Origin: Candidatus Delongbacteria bacterium
GTDB lineage: Bacteria; Delongbacteria; UBA4055
Assembly: GCA_027858795.1 (NCBI GenBank)
Contig: JAQICF010000275.1
Location: 1 to 25,545 of the forward strand
Length of the DNA stretch: 25,545 nt
Reading direction: 5' to 3'
The position numbers and the translations under genes were made by a program. Each line of letters starts with the position of its first letter. Positions within the stretch are counted from its first letter, which is position 1. Positions 1 to 10,138 of the stretch are shown piece after piece. Under the pieces are notes generated by a model. That model saw only the letters and a list, made by a program, of their open reading frames with translations. It was not told the origin of the DNA and did no database searches.

Positions 1-633
1 ATGTCTTCCGATCTTAAAAAAGATTTTCCGGGTATAGCAGGTTTTTCAAGAACTAATCTGTACTATATGAAGAAATGTTTTCTGTATTTTAAAGAGTTTG
101 CAGTGCCTGATAACTTTGTTCCCCAACTTGAAGGACAAACAGATCCTATAATTGTCCCCCAGCTTGTGCGACAATTACCATGGGGGCATATTAAAGTTAT
201 AATCAGTAAGATAAAAGATAATTCTGTGGCTCTTTTTTATATTAGTGAAATAATTAATAATAACTGGAGCAGAGACACACTCGAGCTGCAGATAAAGTCC
301 GATCTATATAATCGTAAGGGCAGATCAATTAATGATTTCAGAAATACTCTTCCTGAGCCGCAATTTGCTGGTAAAATGAATTTTTATCTTTCTGCAGTTG
401 ATTCATTACTAAAAGCAGAAGGTGATAATCCGACTATAGGAATAATGCTTTGCAGGGATAAGAATAATATTGAAACAGAATTTGCTTTAAGGGATATAAA
501 TAAACCTATGGGTATTAGTGAGTTCCAATTGACAGGAATCCTTCCTGAGAATCTAAAGAGCAGTTTGCCGAGTATTGAGGAGATTGAGAGAGAGATTAAT
601 ATGGTCAGAGAGAAAATGGCAAAGTATGGGTAG
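1..633 (+). pseudogene. DUF1016/YhcG-family protein lacking the PDDEXK nuclease core
   Basis: Members of this family (YhcG, DUF1016) have an N-terminal helical DNA-binding domain and a C-terminal PD-(D/E)XK nuclease domain. Here the N-terminal domain is recognisable (FPGIAGFSRTNLYYM, then LPWGH, NNNWSRDTLELQI, GRSINDFRNTLPEPQ to about residue 121). It then jumps directly to the far C-terminal part (FAGKMNFYLSAVD, NPTIGIMLCRDKN, ALRDINKP, SLPSIEEIE). The stretch that normally follows LPEPQ, roughly 100 residues with the catalytic Asp and the E-x-K motif, is absent, yet the frame is kept. The junction lies near bases 358-365. The first ATG is at the window edge, and the family normally has some 50 more N-terminal residues, so the 5' end may lie outside. 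It precedes the helicase gene by 45 bases. It is either a dead relic or a nuclease-less DNA-binding protein. Confidence 0.75.
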
Positions 634-678
634 TCAATACGATAAACCCAATAAATAATATAAACGGAAATGTAAATT

Positions 679-3600
679 ATGACAAATTTTATTACAAATA
701 GTGAACAAAGAGATCTGAAAAAACGATTGACCCTTCTCATCAAGAACAGTAAAGAGTTGAAATTTCTAGTTGGGTTTTTCTATTTCTCGGGTATCAAAGA
801 ACTTTATGAAGGTATGAAAAAAAATCCGGATGTAACGCTTGATATTCTTGTCGGTTTAAACGTTGATTCAACAATTTATGGTCTGACTGAGTACGCAACT
901 TCTGACACGAATATGTCAAGAGAGGAAGTTGCTTATAATTATTTTGAATCATTAAAGAGATCTATTAATACAGAAACATTTGATAATGAATTATTTTACA
1001 AACAGATAATTTATTTTATAAATCTTATTAAAGATGACAGACTTAGAATCAGAAAAACATTAAAACCGAATCACTCAAAACTTTATGTTTTTAAATTAAA
1101 TGAAGATCAGGTCGGAAGGAATAAATTATTTATTACAGGTAGCAGTAACCTGACAGGAGCCGGATTATCTACTCAGGAAGAATTTAATGTTGAGATTAGT
1201 GACTATGGTGTAGATGATGCTGAAAAATATTTTAATGACTTATGGGACAATTCAGATAAAATTACTGAAGATGATTTACTTAAGCAAAAGCTTCTTAAAG
1301 TTCTGGAGGATGAAACGGTTCCAAAGAAAGTTACACCATTTGAAGCATTTGTTTATGTAATAAAGACTTATTTAGATTCATTCGAACAAAAGGAATTATC
1401 CACATCACTGGAGAAGTTATTAGAAGATAATGGATATACGACTTATTTATATCAACTTGATGCGGTAAAACAGGCACTTTCAATTATAGATAAACAAAAC
1501 GGTGTAATTATAGCTGATGTTGTTGGACTTGGTAAATCAATAATTGCAAGTTGTGTTGCAAAAGAAATAAGAAAAAGAGGTATGGTTATTTGTCCGCCGG
1601 GGCTTATCGGTGACAGAAATAAAAATTCCGGTTGGAAAAAATATCTTGAAGAATTTCAGTTATATGATTGGGAAGTCCGTTCATCAGGCAACCTTGAAAG
1701 TGCTGCAAAATTCATCAAAAAAGCTAAAGATATTGAAGTAGTTATTATTGATGAAGCCCACAGGTTTAGGAATCAGGATACTAAAGATTATGAATTTTTG
1801 AAAAATATTTGCAGGGACAAGAAGGTAATGCTGTTGACAGCAACACCTTTTAATAATAGACCAGCAGACATTCTTTCATTACTTAAGCTGTTTATCAATC
1901 CAAAGAAATCTACAATTACATTGGAAGATGACTTGACATCAAAATTCATTGATTTTAAATCTGTTTTTAACAAACTGTCATTTATCAAGAAATACTGGAA
2001 TTCAACATTTGAAAAGAAAAGAAAGAAAGCCGAAGGATATTTCCTCACAATGTTCGGAGAACAATTCAAAGGACAGGAAAGTCTAATACTTGTTAAGCAA
2101 AGAGCAAAATATCTGTCTAAGCAGATCAGAGATGTGATTGAACCAGTAACTATAAGAAGGAACAGGCTTGATCTTAAATATAATCCAAGATATAAAAACG
2201 AGATCGACAGTCTATCTACTATCGCAGATCCTTTTGAATGGTTCTTTAAACTTGATGAACAACAATCAGAGTTCTACGATGAAGTTCTTTTGAGTTATTT
2301 TGCCGAACCCGAAGATGGAGGTAGATTTACCGGAGCTATTTATCAACCCTTTATGTATGAAACTAAACAGACATCAAAAAAGAAAGGAGCATCAGAAAAT
2401 CTTGAAAGTTTAAATCAGAAAAACCTTTTTGACTTTATGCGAAGAATGCTTGTTAAGAGATTTGAAAGCTCTTTTGGGTCTTTCAAGCAGAGTATCATAA
2501 ATTTTAAAAACATTTCAAATCATGTTAAGTTGTTCATAGAGAAATCCGGTAATAAATTCATTCTTGATCGTACTTTGATGAATAAAATATATAACAATAC
2601 ATCTGAAGACATAGAGAAGGAATTGGAGGATTATAAAAAAAGACTTATCGATAATAATTTTCCAAAGAATCATAAAGTTTATGATATTAACAAGTTTTAT
2701 TATAAAAATAAGTTTCTAAGCAATATTGATATGGATATTGCTCTGTATGATGAAATACTTGAAAAACTTGACGATTTAAAGCTAGTTGAATCAGATCCCA
2801 AATCGGAATGTCTGATAAATAATATCGCTTTAAGGTTAAAAACAAAGCCTAAAAAAAGTGAACCAAAACTAAAAGTTTTAATTTTTTCTGAGTATAAAGA
2901 TACAGTTGAATATCTTGAACCACTACTTCTAAAAAAGTTTGGTAAAAGATTGCTTACAGTAAAAGGGAACATATCAGCCAAGAAATTTCTTGAGATAAAT
3001 GAGAATTTTGATGCTTCATATTCACCTCAGGTTAATGATTTCGATATTTTATTAACTACAGACAAATTGTCTGAAGGTTTTAACCTAAACCGTGCAGGAA
3101 TGATCGTCAATTATGACATTCCTTGGAATCCTGTAAGGGTTATTCAGAGAGTAGGTCGTATTAACCGTATAAGTAAGAAAGTATTTAGTGAGCTTAATAT
3201 TGTTAATTTTTTTCCTACTTTGAAAGGATCTGAGCTTGTTAAATCAAGAGAAATAGCAGCAAATAAAATGTTTTTGATCCATAATACACTTGGTGAAGAT
3301 TCAAAGATATTTGATATTGATGAAGAACCAACTCCTTCTGGTCTTTATGACAAGTTACAGCAGAATCCAGAAGATAATCAGGTTGCAAGTTTTTATACAC
3401 GTATGGCCAATTTATTCGAGAAAATCAAAAAAGAATACTCAGATTCAGTCAAAGCTGTTGAGAATATGCCGCCAAGAGTTAAAACATCCAAAGAATTTGA
3501 GGAGGATGAATTATTTGTTTTTATGAAAAAAGGAAGGCTGTTTGTTTATCAGTATAAAAACATAGATGATAAAGATAATGTAAGTATGTCAACTCTTGAA

Positions 3601-4035
3601 GACGCCTTATCAAGTATCGAATGTGAACCTGATACAGAAAGAAAAGAACTTTCACCCTTTTTCTGGACAAATTATGAGGCAGTGAAAAATTTTAAAGAAG
3701 TACATAAATTTGTTGTTTCTGAATTAAGCATTGAACAGCAGGCGATCAATAATTTGAATTTCTTTATTAAAAAAGTTAATCATGAGCATACTATGCCGTT
3801 TAAAAACTTTTTCAGGACTTTACTTGAGGATATTAATGATTTCGGTACGCTTTCAGATTTTACACAAAGAAGAATCGCTAATTTGAGCACTGCTGAAAGT
3901 AAGATAAAAGAAACAGTTAAAGAGATAAAATCACTGATTGAAGAATTAGGAGAGGATTATCTTTTGAAAGAAAAGCAGAAAAGAAAGAAGTATAAAAAAG
4001 AAATAATAATATCTATAGAGAATAGAAAATTATGA
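679..4035 (+). CDS. PLD-domain SF2 (SNF2-like) helicase, defence-associated
   Basis: This 1118-residue protein joins a phospholipase-D-like nuclease domain to a superfamily 2 helicase. The PLD domain lies at about residues 1-190, with the H-x-K signature in NHSKLYVFK (about 130) followed by GSSNLTGAGL (about 153). One HKD half per chain is usual for PLD nucleases that dimerise. Helicase motifs follow in order: Walker A VVGLGKSII (about 281), DEAH box in IIDEAHRF (about 357), motif III LLTATPFNN (about 386), and motifs V and VI in TTDKLSEGFNLNRAG and RVGRINRI (about 793-826). The likely role is ATP-driven DNA translocation coupled to cleavage. Its stop overlaps the start of the methyltransferase (ATGA), so translation is probably coupled and the pair may work as a restriction-modification unit. 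The ribosome-binding site is weak (GGAAA). Confidence 0.88.
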   Translation: MTNFITNSEQRDLKKRLTLLIKNSKELKFLVGFFYFSGIKELYEGMKKNPDVTLDILVGLNVDSTIYGLTEYATSDTNMSREEVAYNYFESLKRSINTETFDNELFYKQIIYFINLIKDDRLRIRKTLKPNHSKLYVFKLNEDQVGRNKLFITGSSNLTGAGLSTQEEFNVEISDYGVDDAEKYFNDLWDNSDKITEDDLLKQKLLKVLEDETVPKKVTPFEAFVYVIKTYLDSFEQKELSTSLEKLLEDNGYTTYLYQLDAVKQALSIIDKQNGVIIADVVGLGKSIIASCVAKEIRKRGMVICPPGLIGDRNKNSGWKKYLEEFQLYDWEVRSSGNLESAAKFIKKAKDIEVVIIDEAHRFRNQDTKDYEFLKNICRDKKVMLLTATPFNNRPADILSLLKLFINPKKSTITLEDDLTSKFIDFKSVFNKLSFIKKYWNSTFEKKRKKAEGYFLTMFGEQFKGQESLILVKQRAKYLSKQIRDVIEPVTIRRNRLDLKYNPRYKNEIDSLSTIADPFEWFFKLDEQQSEFYDEVLLSYFAEPEDGGRFTGAIYQPFMYETKQTSKKKGASENLESLNQKNLFDFMRRMLVKRFESSFGSFKQSIINFKNISNHVKLFIEKSGNKFILDRTLMNKIYNNTSEDIEKELEDYKKRLIDNNFPKNHKVYDINKFYYKNKFLSNIDMDIALYDEILEKLDDLKLVESDPKSECLINNIALRLKTKPKKSEPKLKVLIFSEYKDTVEYLEPLLLKKFGKRLLTVKGNISAKKFLEINENFDASYSPQVNDFDILLTTDKLSEGFNLNRAGMIVNYDIPWNPVRVIQRVGRINRISKKVFSELNIVNFFPTLKGSELVKSREIAANKMFLIHNTLGEDSKIFDIDEEPTPSGLYDKLQQNPEDNQVASFYTRMANLFEKIKKEYSDSVKAVENMPPRVKTSKEFEEDELFVFMKKGRLFVYQYKNIDDKDNVSMSTLEDALSSIECEPDTERKELSPFFWTNYEAVKNFKEVHKFVVSELSIEQQAINNLNFFIKKVNHEHTMPFKNFFRTLLEDINDFGTLSDFTQRRIANLSTAESKIKETVKEIKSLIEELGEDYLLKEKQKRKKYKKEIIISIENRKL

Positions 4036-7000
4036 GTAGACAGGATTTAAGTAAAATTATTGAGAATTTTAGTATTGATGGTTTCAAGTCATTTTTCCGT
4101 AATAAAGTTCGTGAATTCATTCCTAGTTCAGAAAACTTATATAATGAAACTGATAAATTCATAGCTGGACAAAAGCTAGGTACAATTGATTTTAGAGACG
4201 ATAAAGTCGTTGTTTTTGCATATAAGTCTGTCACTGAGTTGACTGAAAAAAAATCAAAGAGAGCTCAATATGAACTCAGTAAGAAAATCTTGAAGACAGA
4301 TCGTTCAGATGCAGGGATTTTTATATTTTATGATGAGATAGGTAACTTTAGATTTTCACTAATTTATATAAATTATTTAGGTACGAAAAGGGATTGGAGT
4401 TTATATAAACGATTTACTTACTATGTAAATAAAGAGAAAAGCAACAAAACATTCTTAAAGCAGATCGGTGTGAAAGAATTTACTAGCCTTGATGATATTA
4501 AAGCTGCTTTCTCTTTAAAAGAAGTAACAGATGAATTTTACAAAGAATTTTATCCTATTTTTCAAAAAGTTAGCTTATCAGTCATCGGTGATGATATTGA
4601 TAGTAAAGTGAAAGAAGATTTTGCTCTTTTATTTGTAATAAGAACCATATTTATTGGGTTTATACAAAAAAGAAAATGGATAGGAGATGATGAGGAATTC
4701 CTTGAATACTTCTTAAAAGAATATGATACTTGTGGCACTTGCAACGAATTATATATGAAATGGATTAAACCACTTTTCTTTGAGTCACTTAATTCTGCAC
4801 CGGGTACTAAAACTGCGTATAGGAATAATAATTTTTCTGAAGAGCTTGAATATAAACTTCAAATGGCACCTTATCTTAATGGTGGTCTTTTTTCTGATGA
4901 TAAAGAGATAGATCGGAAGGGATATTATATACCTGATGAACAGATTAAGGAATTCTTTGATTTTTTATTCCAATATAATTTTACGATTGAAGAGAATACT
5001 CTTTATGATGAAGAACTCGAGCTTAACCCTGAGTTTTTAGGTATTATTTTTGAAAGACTTGTAAATAAAGCAGACGGAGCAGTTTATACTCCGAGGACAG
5101 AAGTTGATCTCATGTGTCGTCTTAGCCTTGTAAAATGGATATTTAAAAACACTAAATCTAAAATTCAGAAAAGAGATTTGTATGAACTGTTTTTTCATGA
5201 GACAGAAGAGGGAGAAGAGAATCAAAGACACGGAAGCTTTTCCGAAGTGCAGTACAAAGAAATAATAACACTATTAGAAAATGTTACAGTTTGTGACCCC
5301 GCTGTAGGTTCAGGTGCATTCTTAGTTGGAATGATGCAGGTGATAGAAGAAATAGAAGAACGCATTTATAAGAAAGAGCTGAATAAAGAAGTATCATGTG
5401 CTTTTGAAAGAAAAAAAAGGATCATCAGTCAGTCACTTTATGGTGTAGAGGTAAAAGAATGGGCAGTATGGATTGCCCAATTAAGGTTATGGATATCTCT
5501 GTTCATTGATGCACCACCTGGAATGAGAGATTCTCTTGAACCTATTTTACCAAGTCTTGATTTCAAAATTAGACAAGGTGATTCGCTTATTCAAATGATT
5601 GGATCAAAGCAATTCCCAATATCAGGTCATGCTGATATATCTAGTTCGATTAAAAGAAAAGTAACAATGTTAAAAAATGATAAAGTGAATTTCTTTTTTA
5701 ATAAAAGTAGTTTAGGTAAAGATGGAATAAAGAAGAAAGAGCTTAAAATATTTAAAGATATTCTTGATGATGAGATAAGTATACATGAGCAAGCTATATA
5801 TCAAATGAAGGATGACTCAAAAGTAAAAGAAGTATCTTTATTCGGAGATGAAACACCCAAAACAGAGCAACTTAAACTTAATTTGTTTGAAAAAGACATT
5901 GAAAAACATCAAAAAGAAATAAAAGAACTTCAAAGTCAAAAAGATTCTTTAAGTAAAAACAAACCGCTGATTTGGAGTATAGAATTTTCAGAAATATTTG
6001 TAGAAAATGGTGGATTTGATGTTATAATTGGAAATCCACCGTATGTAAGACAGGAAGATATTGCTGATCCAATGGGCAAGATCGAAGATAAGAAGCAATA
6101 TAAAATTCTTTTAGCTGATATGGTCAGAATGGACTTCCCGGAGCATTTCATAAAACAGAAAAAAATCAACGCACAGTCTGATCTTTACACATACTTTTAT
6201 ATTAGATCTCTAAAGCTACTTAATCAAACTGGGATTCATACTTTTATCTGCTCAAACTCATGGCTTGATGTTGGTTACGGTGTATGGCTTCAAGAATTTT
6301 TGCTTGTTAATGCACCTATTGATTTTATAATTGATAATCACGCAAAAAGAAGTTTTGATGCAGCTGATGTTAACACAATAATTTCAATAATCAATGCTCC
6401 AGTTAAGCGAAAGAAAATAGATGATAACCATCAGGTAAAATTCATAGCTTTCAAAAGACCTTTTGAAGAAACAATATTCTCTGAATATCTTTTGAACATA
6501 GAAAACGCAAAGCAAATAGAAAAAAACAAGCAATATCGAGTTTATCCTATTTCGTTAGAAGAACTGAAAGAAGCAGGAAGTGAATTTGAAACTGAAGAAG
6601 ATGAAAAACTGAAAACTGCTGTCGGAAAATATGTTGGTGATAAATGGGGTGGAAAATTCTTAAGAGCACCGGATATTTTCTTTACAATTCTAAAAAGAGG
6701 AAAAGAAAAATTAGTTAAATTAAATACAGTAGCCGTTGTAATACCAGGTTGTTATTCAGGTATCAATGATTTTTTTTATTTAGATGAAGGCACAATACAT
6801 TCATTCAAAATTGAAAAAGAATATTTACAACCACTTATTAGGAATTCGAGATCAATAACTAGTTTGCGATTCGAAACCAAGCAACAATATTATGTTTTAG
6901 CAATAGATAAGGTTCCTATTAATAAGCTACAAAAAAATGTAGTGAATTACATTAAATGGGGGGAAACTCAAAAAACAAAGAAGAAGCAAAAAACTAAAGC

Positions 7001-7595
7001 AGGTATACCTTGGAATAAGGTTGAATCTGTAAAAAATAGAAAATTCTGGTATTCAATTCCAGAGAAAAATCTATTGACAACTAAGTTATTCATGCAATAT
7101 GTTGCTAACGACAGATTCTATTGCCCTTTTACTGATTATAATATGGCAAGTGATAGGTGTTTTCATAGAATTTTCATAAAAGATTATAAAAATATTTATA
7201 ATTTATCTATTATTTTAAACTCTACTTTAACAATTTTCTATGTAATGCTTCTTGGTAGATCAGGATTAGGACAAGGAGCTTTAAAATTCGAAGCGAAAGA
7301 TGCTGTAGGGCTTTTTATTTTAGATCCAAATTTATTATCAAAAGTTAAAACAAATTCCACAAGCTTAAATAATATTGGAAGTAGAAAACCAGTATCAGTT
7401 TTCGAAGAATGCGGAATTGATCCTGAATTAGAAATTACAATTGAAGAACAAGAACCAAAACCTTTACCAGATAGAAAAGAGCTTGATGATATAGTTTTCG
7501 ATGCCTTGGAATTGACAGAAGATGAAAGAAAAGAAGTTTATCGTGCAGTCTGTAGGTTAGTATGGAACAGGATTAGCAAAGCTAAGAGCGTGTAG
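4032..7595 (+). CDS. Eco57I/type IIG-like adenine-specific DNA methyltransferase
   Basis: This 1187-residue class I SAM-dependent DNA methyltransferase is of the large Eco57I/TaqI type. Motif I (VCDPAVGSGAFLVG) is near residue 421, and the N6-adenine catalytic motif IV NPPYVR is near 669. About 250 charged residues separate them, including a coiled-coil-like stretch (KHQKEIKELQSQKDSL). The C-terminal half (about 850-1150) has the character of a TaqI-like target-recognition domain. The N-terminal 180 residues precede the methyltransferase and show no convincing PD-(D/E)XK motif, so cleavage is more likely done by the upstream PLD-helicase. Its start overlaps the helicase stop by four bases. 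The likely role is host-DNA protective methylation plus target recognition. There is no separate specificity subunit. Confidence 0.85.
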   Translation: MSRQDLSKIIENFSIDGFKSFFRNKVREFIPSSENLYNETDKFIAGQKLGTIDFRDDKVVVFAYKSVTELTEKKSKRAQYELSKKILKTDRSDAGIFIFYDEIGNFRFSLIYINYLGTKRDWSLYKRFTYYVNKEKSNKTFLKQIGVKEFTSLDDIKAAFSLKEVTDEFYKEFYPIFQKVSLSVIGDDIDSKVKEDFALLFVIRTIFIGFIQKRKWIGDDEEFLEYFLKEYDTCGTCNELYMKWIKPLFFESLNSAPGTKTAYRNNNFSEELEYKLQMAPYLNGGLFSDDKEIDRKGYYIPDEQIKEFFDFLFQYNFTIEENTLYDEELELNPEFLGIIFERLVNKADGAVYTPRTEVDLMCRLSLVKWIFKNTKSKIQKRDLYELFFHETEEGEENQRHGSFSEVQYKEIITLLENVTVCDPAVGSGAFLVGMMQVIEEIEERIYKKELNKEVSCAFERKKRIISQSLYGVEVKEWAVWIAQLRLWISLFIDAPPGMRDSLEPILPSLDFKIRQGDSLIQMIGSKQFPISGHADISSSIKRKVTMLKNDKVNFFFNKSSLGKDGIKKKELKIFKDILDDEISIHEQAIYQMKDDSKVKEVSLFGDETPKTEQLKLNLFEKDIEKHQKEIKELQSQKDSLSKNKPLIWSIEFSEIFVENGGFDVIIGNPPYVRQEDIADPMGKIEDKKQYKILLADMVRMDFPEHFIKQKKINAQSDLYTYFYIRSLKLLNQTGIHTFICSNSWLDVGYGVWLQEFLLVNAPIDFIIDNHAKRSFDAADVNTIISIINAPVKRKKIDDNHQVKFIAFKRPFEETIFSEYLLNIENAKQIEKNKQYRVYPISLEELKEAGSEFETEEDEKLKTAVGKYVGDKWGGKFLRAPDIFFTILKRGKEKLVKLNTVAVVIPGCYSGINDFFYLDEGTIHSFKIEKEYLQPLIRNSRSITSLRFETKQQYYVLAIDKVPINKLQKNVVNYIKWGETQKTKKKQKTKAGIPWNKVESVKNRKFWYSIPEKNLLTTKLFMQYVANDRFYCPFTDYNMASDRCFHRIFIKDYKNIYNLSIILNSTLTIFYVMLLGRSGLGQGALKFEAKDAVGLFILDPNLLSKVKTNSTSLNNIGSRKPVSVFEECGIDPELEITIEEQEPKPLPDRKELDDIVFDALELTEDERKEVYRAVCRLVWNRISKAKSV

Positions 7596-7621
7596 AATAA
7601 AAGGAAAAGGAGGGGAAGATA

Positions 7622-10138
7622 ATGAATATTAAATTAGAAAAGAAATTAAAAGAGTATTCAGAAGTAGCTGAAGATTGGTTGCTTGGTACAGATTGGCTTG
7701 AAAAAAGGTACTTATATTTTAAAGACTTTTTTAAAACAGAAAATATTAAAAAAGCCGAATGGAATAAATTTCAAGAAATGGGTGAGAACTTACATGCTTT
7801 TGGGACAGCAATTGCAAAAGCAAATGCTTTAGGAAAGATGAATTTGAAATCAATAGATGAGTACAGAAAAATATTTCTTTACATGGTCTCAGAGAAAGAT
7901 CCTATTGATGTAACGATAAATAATTTATACAAAAAATACAAAGGAAGCTATAGTTTACCTTTTTTTAGCGATTCGACAATTAGTGAATTGGTTGCGTATG
8001 CTTTTCCAGAGAAATATATAATTTATAATAAAAGAGATAAAATAGCCTTAGAATATTTAGATATGACAATGGATGCTATTAGAGGTGAAAAATTTGGTGG
8101 TACTTTCTTGCGCTATAATGAAATAATGAAAAAAGTTATCAATGCGTATAAAAATATTGTAGGCAAAAGAACAAACACAAGTATCAATTTAGAAGTAGAT
8201 CAGTTTTTTAGTTGGTTGTGTAAAAATATTGAAAAAGAAGAAAATAATAATAGCGATATAGATTATTATTGTGTTGGATTTAATTGGAAAGACGAAGGAG
8301 GGGATAGATTAAAAGAATTTTTATCGAAAGGTATATGGCAAAATGGATATGATAAGAAATATACTCAGGTCGTAAAAAAAGTTAAAGTAGGTAGTAAAAT
8401 AGCTGCTAAATCTTCTTATACAAAGAAAAAGGGAACGGCTACGATTTCAATTTTAAAAATATATGCTATTGGTGAAGTAATTGAGAATCCAAAAGATGGA
8501 AAAAATTTAAAAATAAATTGGAATGAAATATATACTCCATTCGAATTAGAAGGACTTGGTGGTTACCGTTCTACAATCGGTAAAATTGGTAAGAAAGAAA
8601 ATATTGAATTAATATTTGAGCATGATGAAAATATCAACACATTTCTTGACGATTTAAATAATGAAGATGATATTGGACTGTTAAACTCTAAACCTCTTAA
8701 TAAAATTCTCTATGGACCTCCAGGAACAGGGAAGACTTATCATACAATTAATAGAGCTATAGAGATTATTGATCCTGCTTTTGACTTAAGTCAAATTAGA
8801 AAAAAAATTAAAGATAAATATGATGAATATGTCAAAAACGAACAAATTGTCTTTACTACATTCCATCAGAGCTACGGGTATGAAGAATTTGTTGAGGGTA
8901 TAAAAGCTATACCACCTGGCAGTGAAGATAATGCCGGTAAAGAAATGATTTATAAAACAGTTGCTGGAATTTTTAGAAAGATTTGTAAACAAGCTTGTGA
9001 GAATTATGAAAATTCACGAAAAACAAAAGAATTACAAAGTAAAGAGAAAATTCTAAAACAAAAGGTTGATGAATTTCTAAGTGATTCTCTTGAAAATGAA
9101 ACTGAGTTTACGAAAACACAGAAAGGTAAATTTAAGATAACGCAAGTTGGTGATTCCGATATCACAGTTGAAACTGAGGATTCTAAATATAGTGGCAATA
9201 TTGTTAAATTAGATAAAAAAGAATTTCTTATGGTAGCTGAAAACATTGATGAGAAGTTTAAATTTTCAAAAGAAATGGCTGTTAAATTATTTAAGGTAAA
9301 TTCACAACGTCAAAAAGATACATATTATTTTAACTTGGGAAAAGAATTTAAGAAATTCAAAAGTACTTTGAAAGAAGAAACTGTAGAAGTAGAGAAATTG
9401 AAGAATTTTGTCCTCATAATAGATGAAATCAACCGTGGTAATATTTCAAAGATTTTTGGTGAACTTATTACTCTTATTGAAGAATCGAAAAGACTTGGTA
9501 ATACAGAACAGCTTAAGGTTAAGTTGCCTTATTCGGGAGAAGAATTTGGAGTACCGAAGAATCTTTATGTTATAGGTACAATGAACACAGCTGACAGGTC
9601 AATCGCTTTGATGGATACTGCTTTAAGAAGAAGGTTTCAGTTTGAAGAAATGATGCCGAAATCAGAGAAAGTGCCAGAGGTTATCAATACTAAAAATGGT
9701 GAAATAGAGCTTAGAAAGTTATTTGAAACGATTAATGAAAGAATTGAATATCTTTACGATCGTGATCATACGATAGGGCACAGTTATTTTATGGATGTTA
9801 AAACAAAAGATGATCTGGATATTGTGTTTAAAACTAATGTAATCCCATTACTACAGGAGTATTTTTACGATGACTGGGAGAAAATACAGATTGTCCTTGG
9901 AGATCATTTTGATCAACTTATGGGGAATAAAACATCCTCAGGTAATGATGTTGAAAAGTGGAAAGATGATGATGAGTTTTATGAAAAAAGGTTTATTTTA
10001 AGTAGAAAAATTGTAGAAACATTAGTTATTGGCTTTGATCACGATGAGATTGAAGACGATAAAAAGGAATACAGGATAAATGAGAAGTTTTCTATAGAAG
10101 CTTATAAGAAGATTTATGCGGAGAGGATAAATGAATAA
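7622..10138 (+). CDS. mcrB: McrB-type AAA+ GTPase with N-terminal putative base-reader domain
   Basis: This 838-residue motor subunit belongs to an McrBC-type modification-dependent restriction system. Walker A is LYGPPGTGKTYH (about residue 363). Walker B is FVLIIDEINRGN (about 595). The McrB signature MNTADRS is near 653, followed by DTALRRRFQF with arginine-finger-type residues. Walker A and B are about 230 residues apart, against about 75 in E. coli McrB, because of a charged insertion at about 450-590. The N-terminal 200 residues are a helical domain I do not recognise. Residues about 210-345 (YYCVGFNWKDEGG, VGSKIAAKSSY, IYAIGEVIEN) resemble PUA/EVE-type modified-base readers; that is inference. 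A strong ribosome-binding site (GGAGGGGAA) lies just upstream. The gene overlaps the next by eight bases. Confidence 0.88.
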   Translation: MNIKLEKKLKEYSEVAEDWLLGTDWLEKRYLYFKDFFKTENIKKAEWNKFQEMGENLHAFGTAIAKANALGKMNLKSIDEYRKIFLYMVSEKDPIDVTINNLYKKYKGSYSLPFFSDSTISELVAYAFPEKYIIYNKRDKIALEYLDMTMDAIRGEKFGGTFLRYNEIMKKVINAYKNIVGKRTNTSINLEVDQFFSWLCKNIEKEENNNSDIDYYCVGFNWKDEGGDRLKEFLSKGIWQNGYDKKYTQVVKKVKVGSKIAAKSSYTKKKGTATISILKIYAIGEVIENPKDGKNLKINWNEIYTPFELEGLGGYRSTIGKIGKKENIELIFEHDENINTFLDDLNNEDDIGLLNSKPLNKILYGPPGTGKTYHTINRAIEIIDPAFDLSQIRKKIKDKYDEYVKNEQIVFTTFHQSYGYEEFVEGIKAIPPGSEDNAGKEMIYKTVAGIFRKICKQACENYENSRKTKELQSKEKILKQKVDEFLSDSLENETEFTKTQKGKFKITQVGDSDITVETEDSKYSGNIVKLDKKEFLMVAENIDEKFKFSKEMAVKLFKVNSQRQKDTYYFNLGKEFKKFKSTLKEETVEVEKLKNFVLIIDEINRGNISKIFGELITLIEESKRLGNTEQLKVKLPYSGEEFGVPKNLYVIGTMNTADRSIALMDTALRRRFQFEEMMPKSEKVPEVINTKNGEIELRKLFETINERIEYLYDRDHTIGHSYFMDVKTKDDLDIVFKTNVIPLLQEYFYDDWEKIQIVLGDHFDQLMGNKTSSGNDVEKWKDDDEFYEKRFILSRKIVETLVIGFDHDEIEDDKKEYRINEKFSIEAYKKIYAERINE

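Noticed and set aside
384..743. Minus-strand open frame of 119 codons
   Set aside because: It is antisense to the YhcG-like gene and the start of the helicase gene. Its hydrophobic stretch comes from the AT-rich reverse complement.
679..7595. Assignment of the helicase-methyltransferase pair to BREX or DISARM
   Set aside because: The PLD, helicase and PglX-like methyltransferase features recall both. However, no DUF1998 protein, BrxC/PglY-type ATPase, PglZ or DrmB-like gene is present, so neither name is supported.
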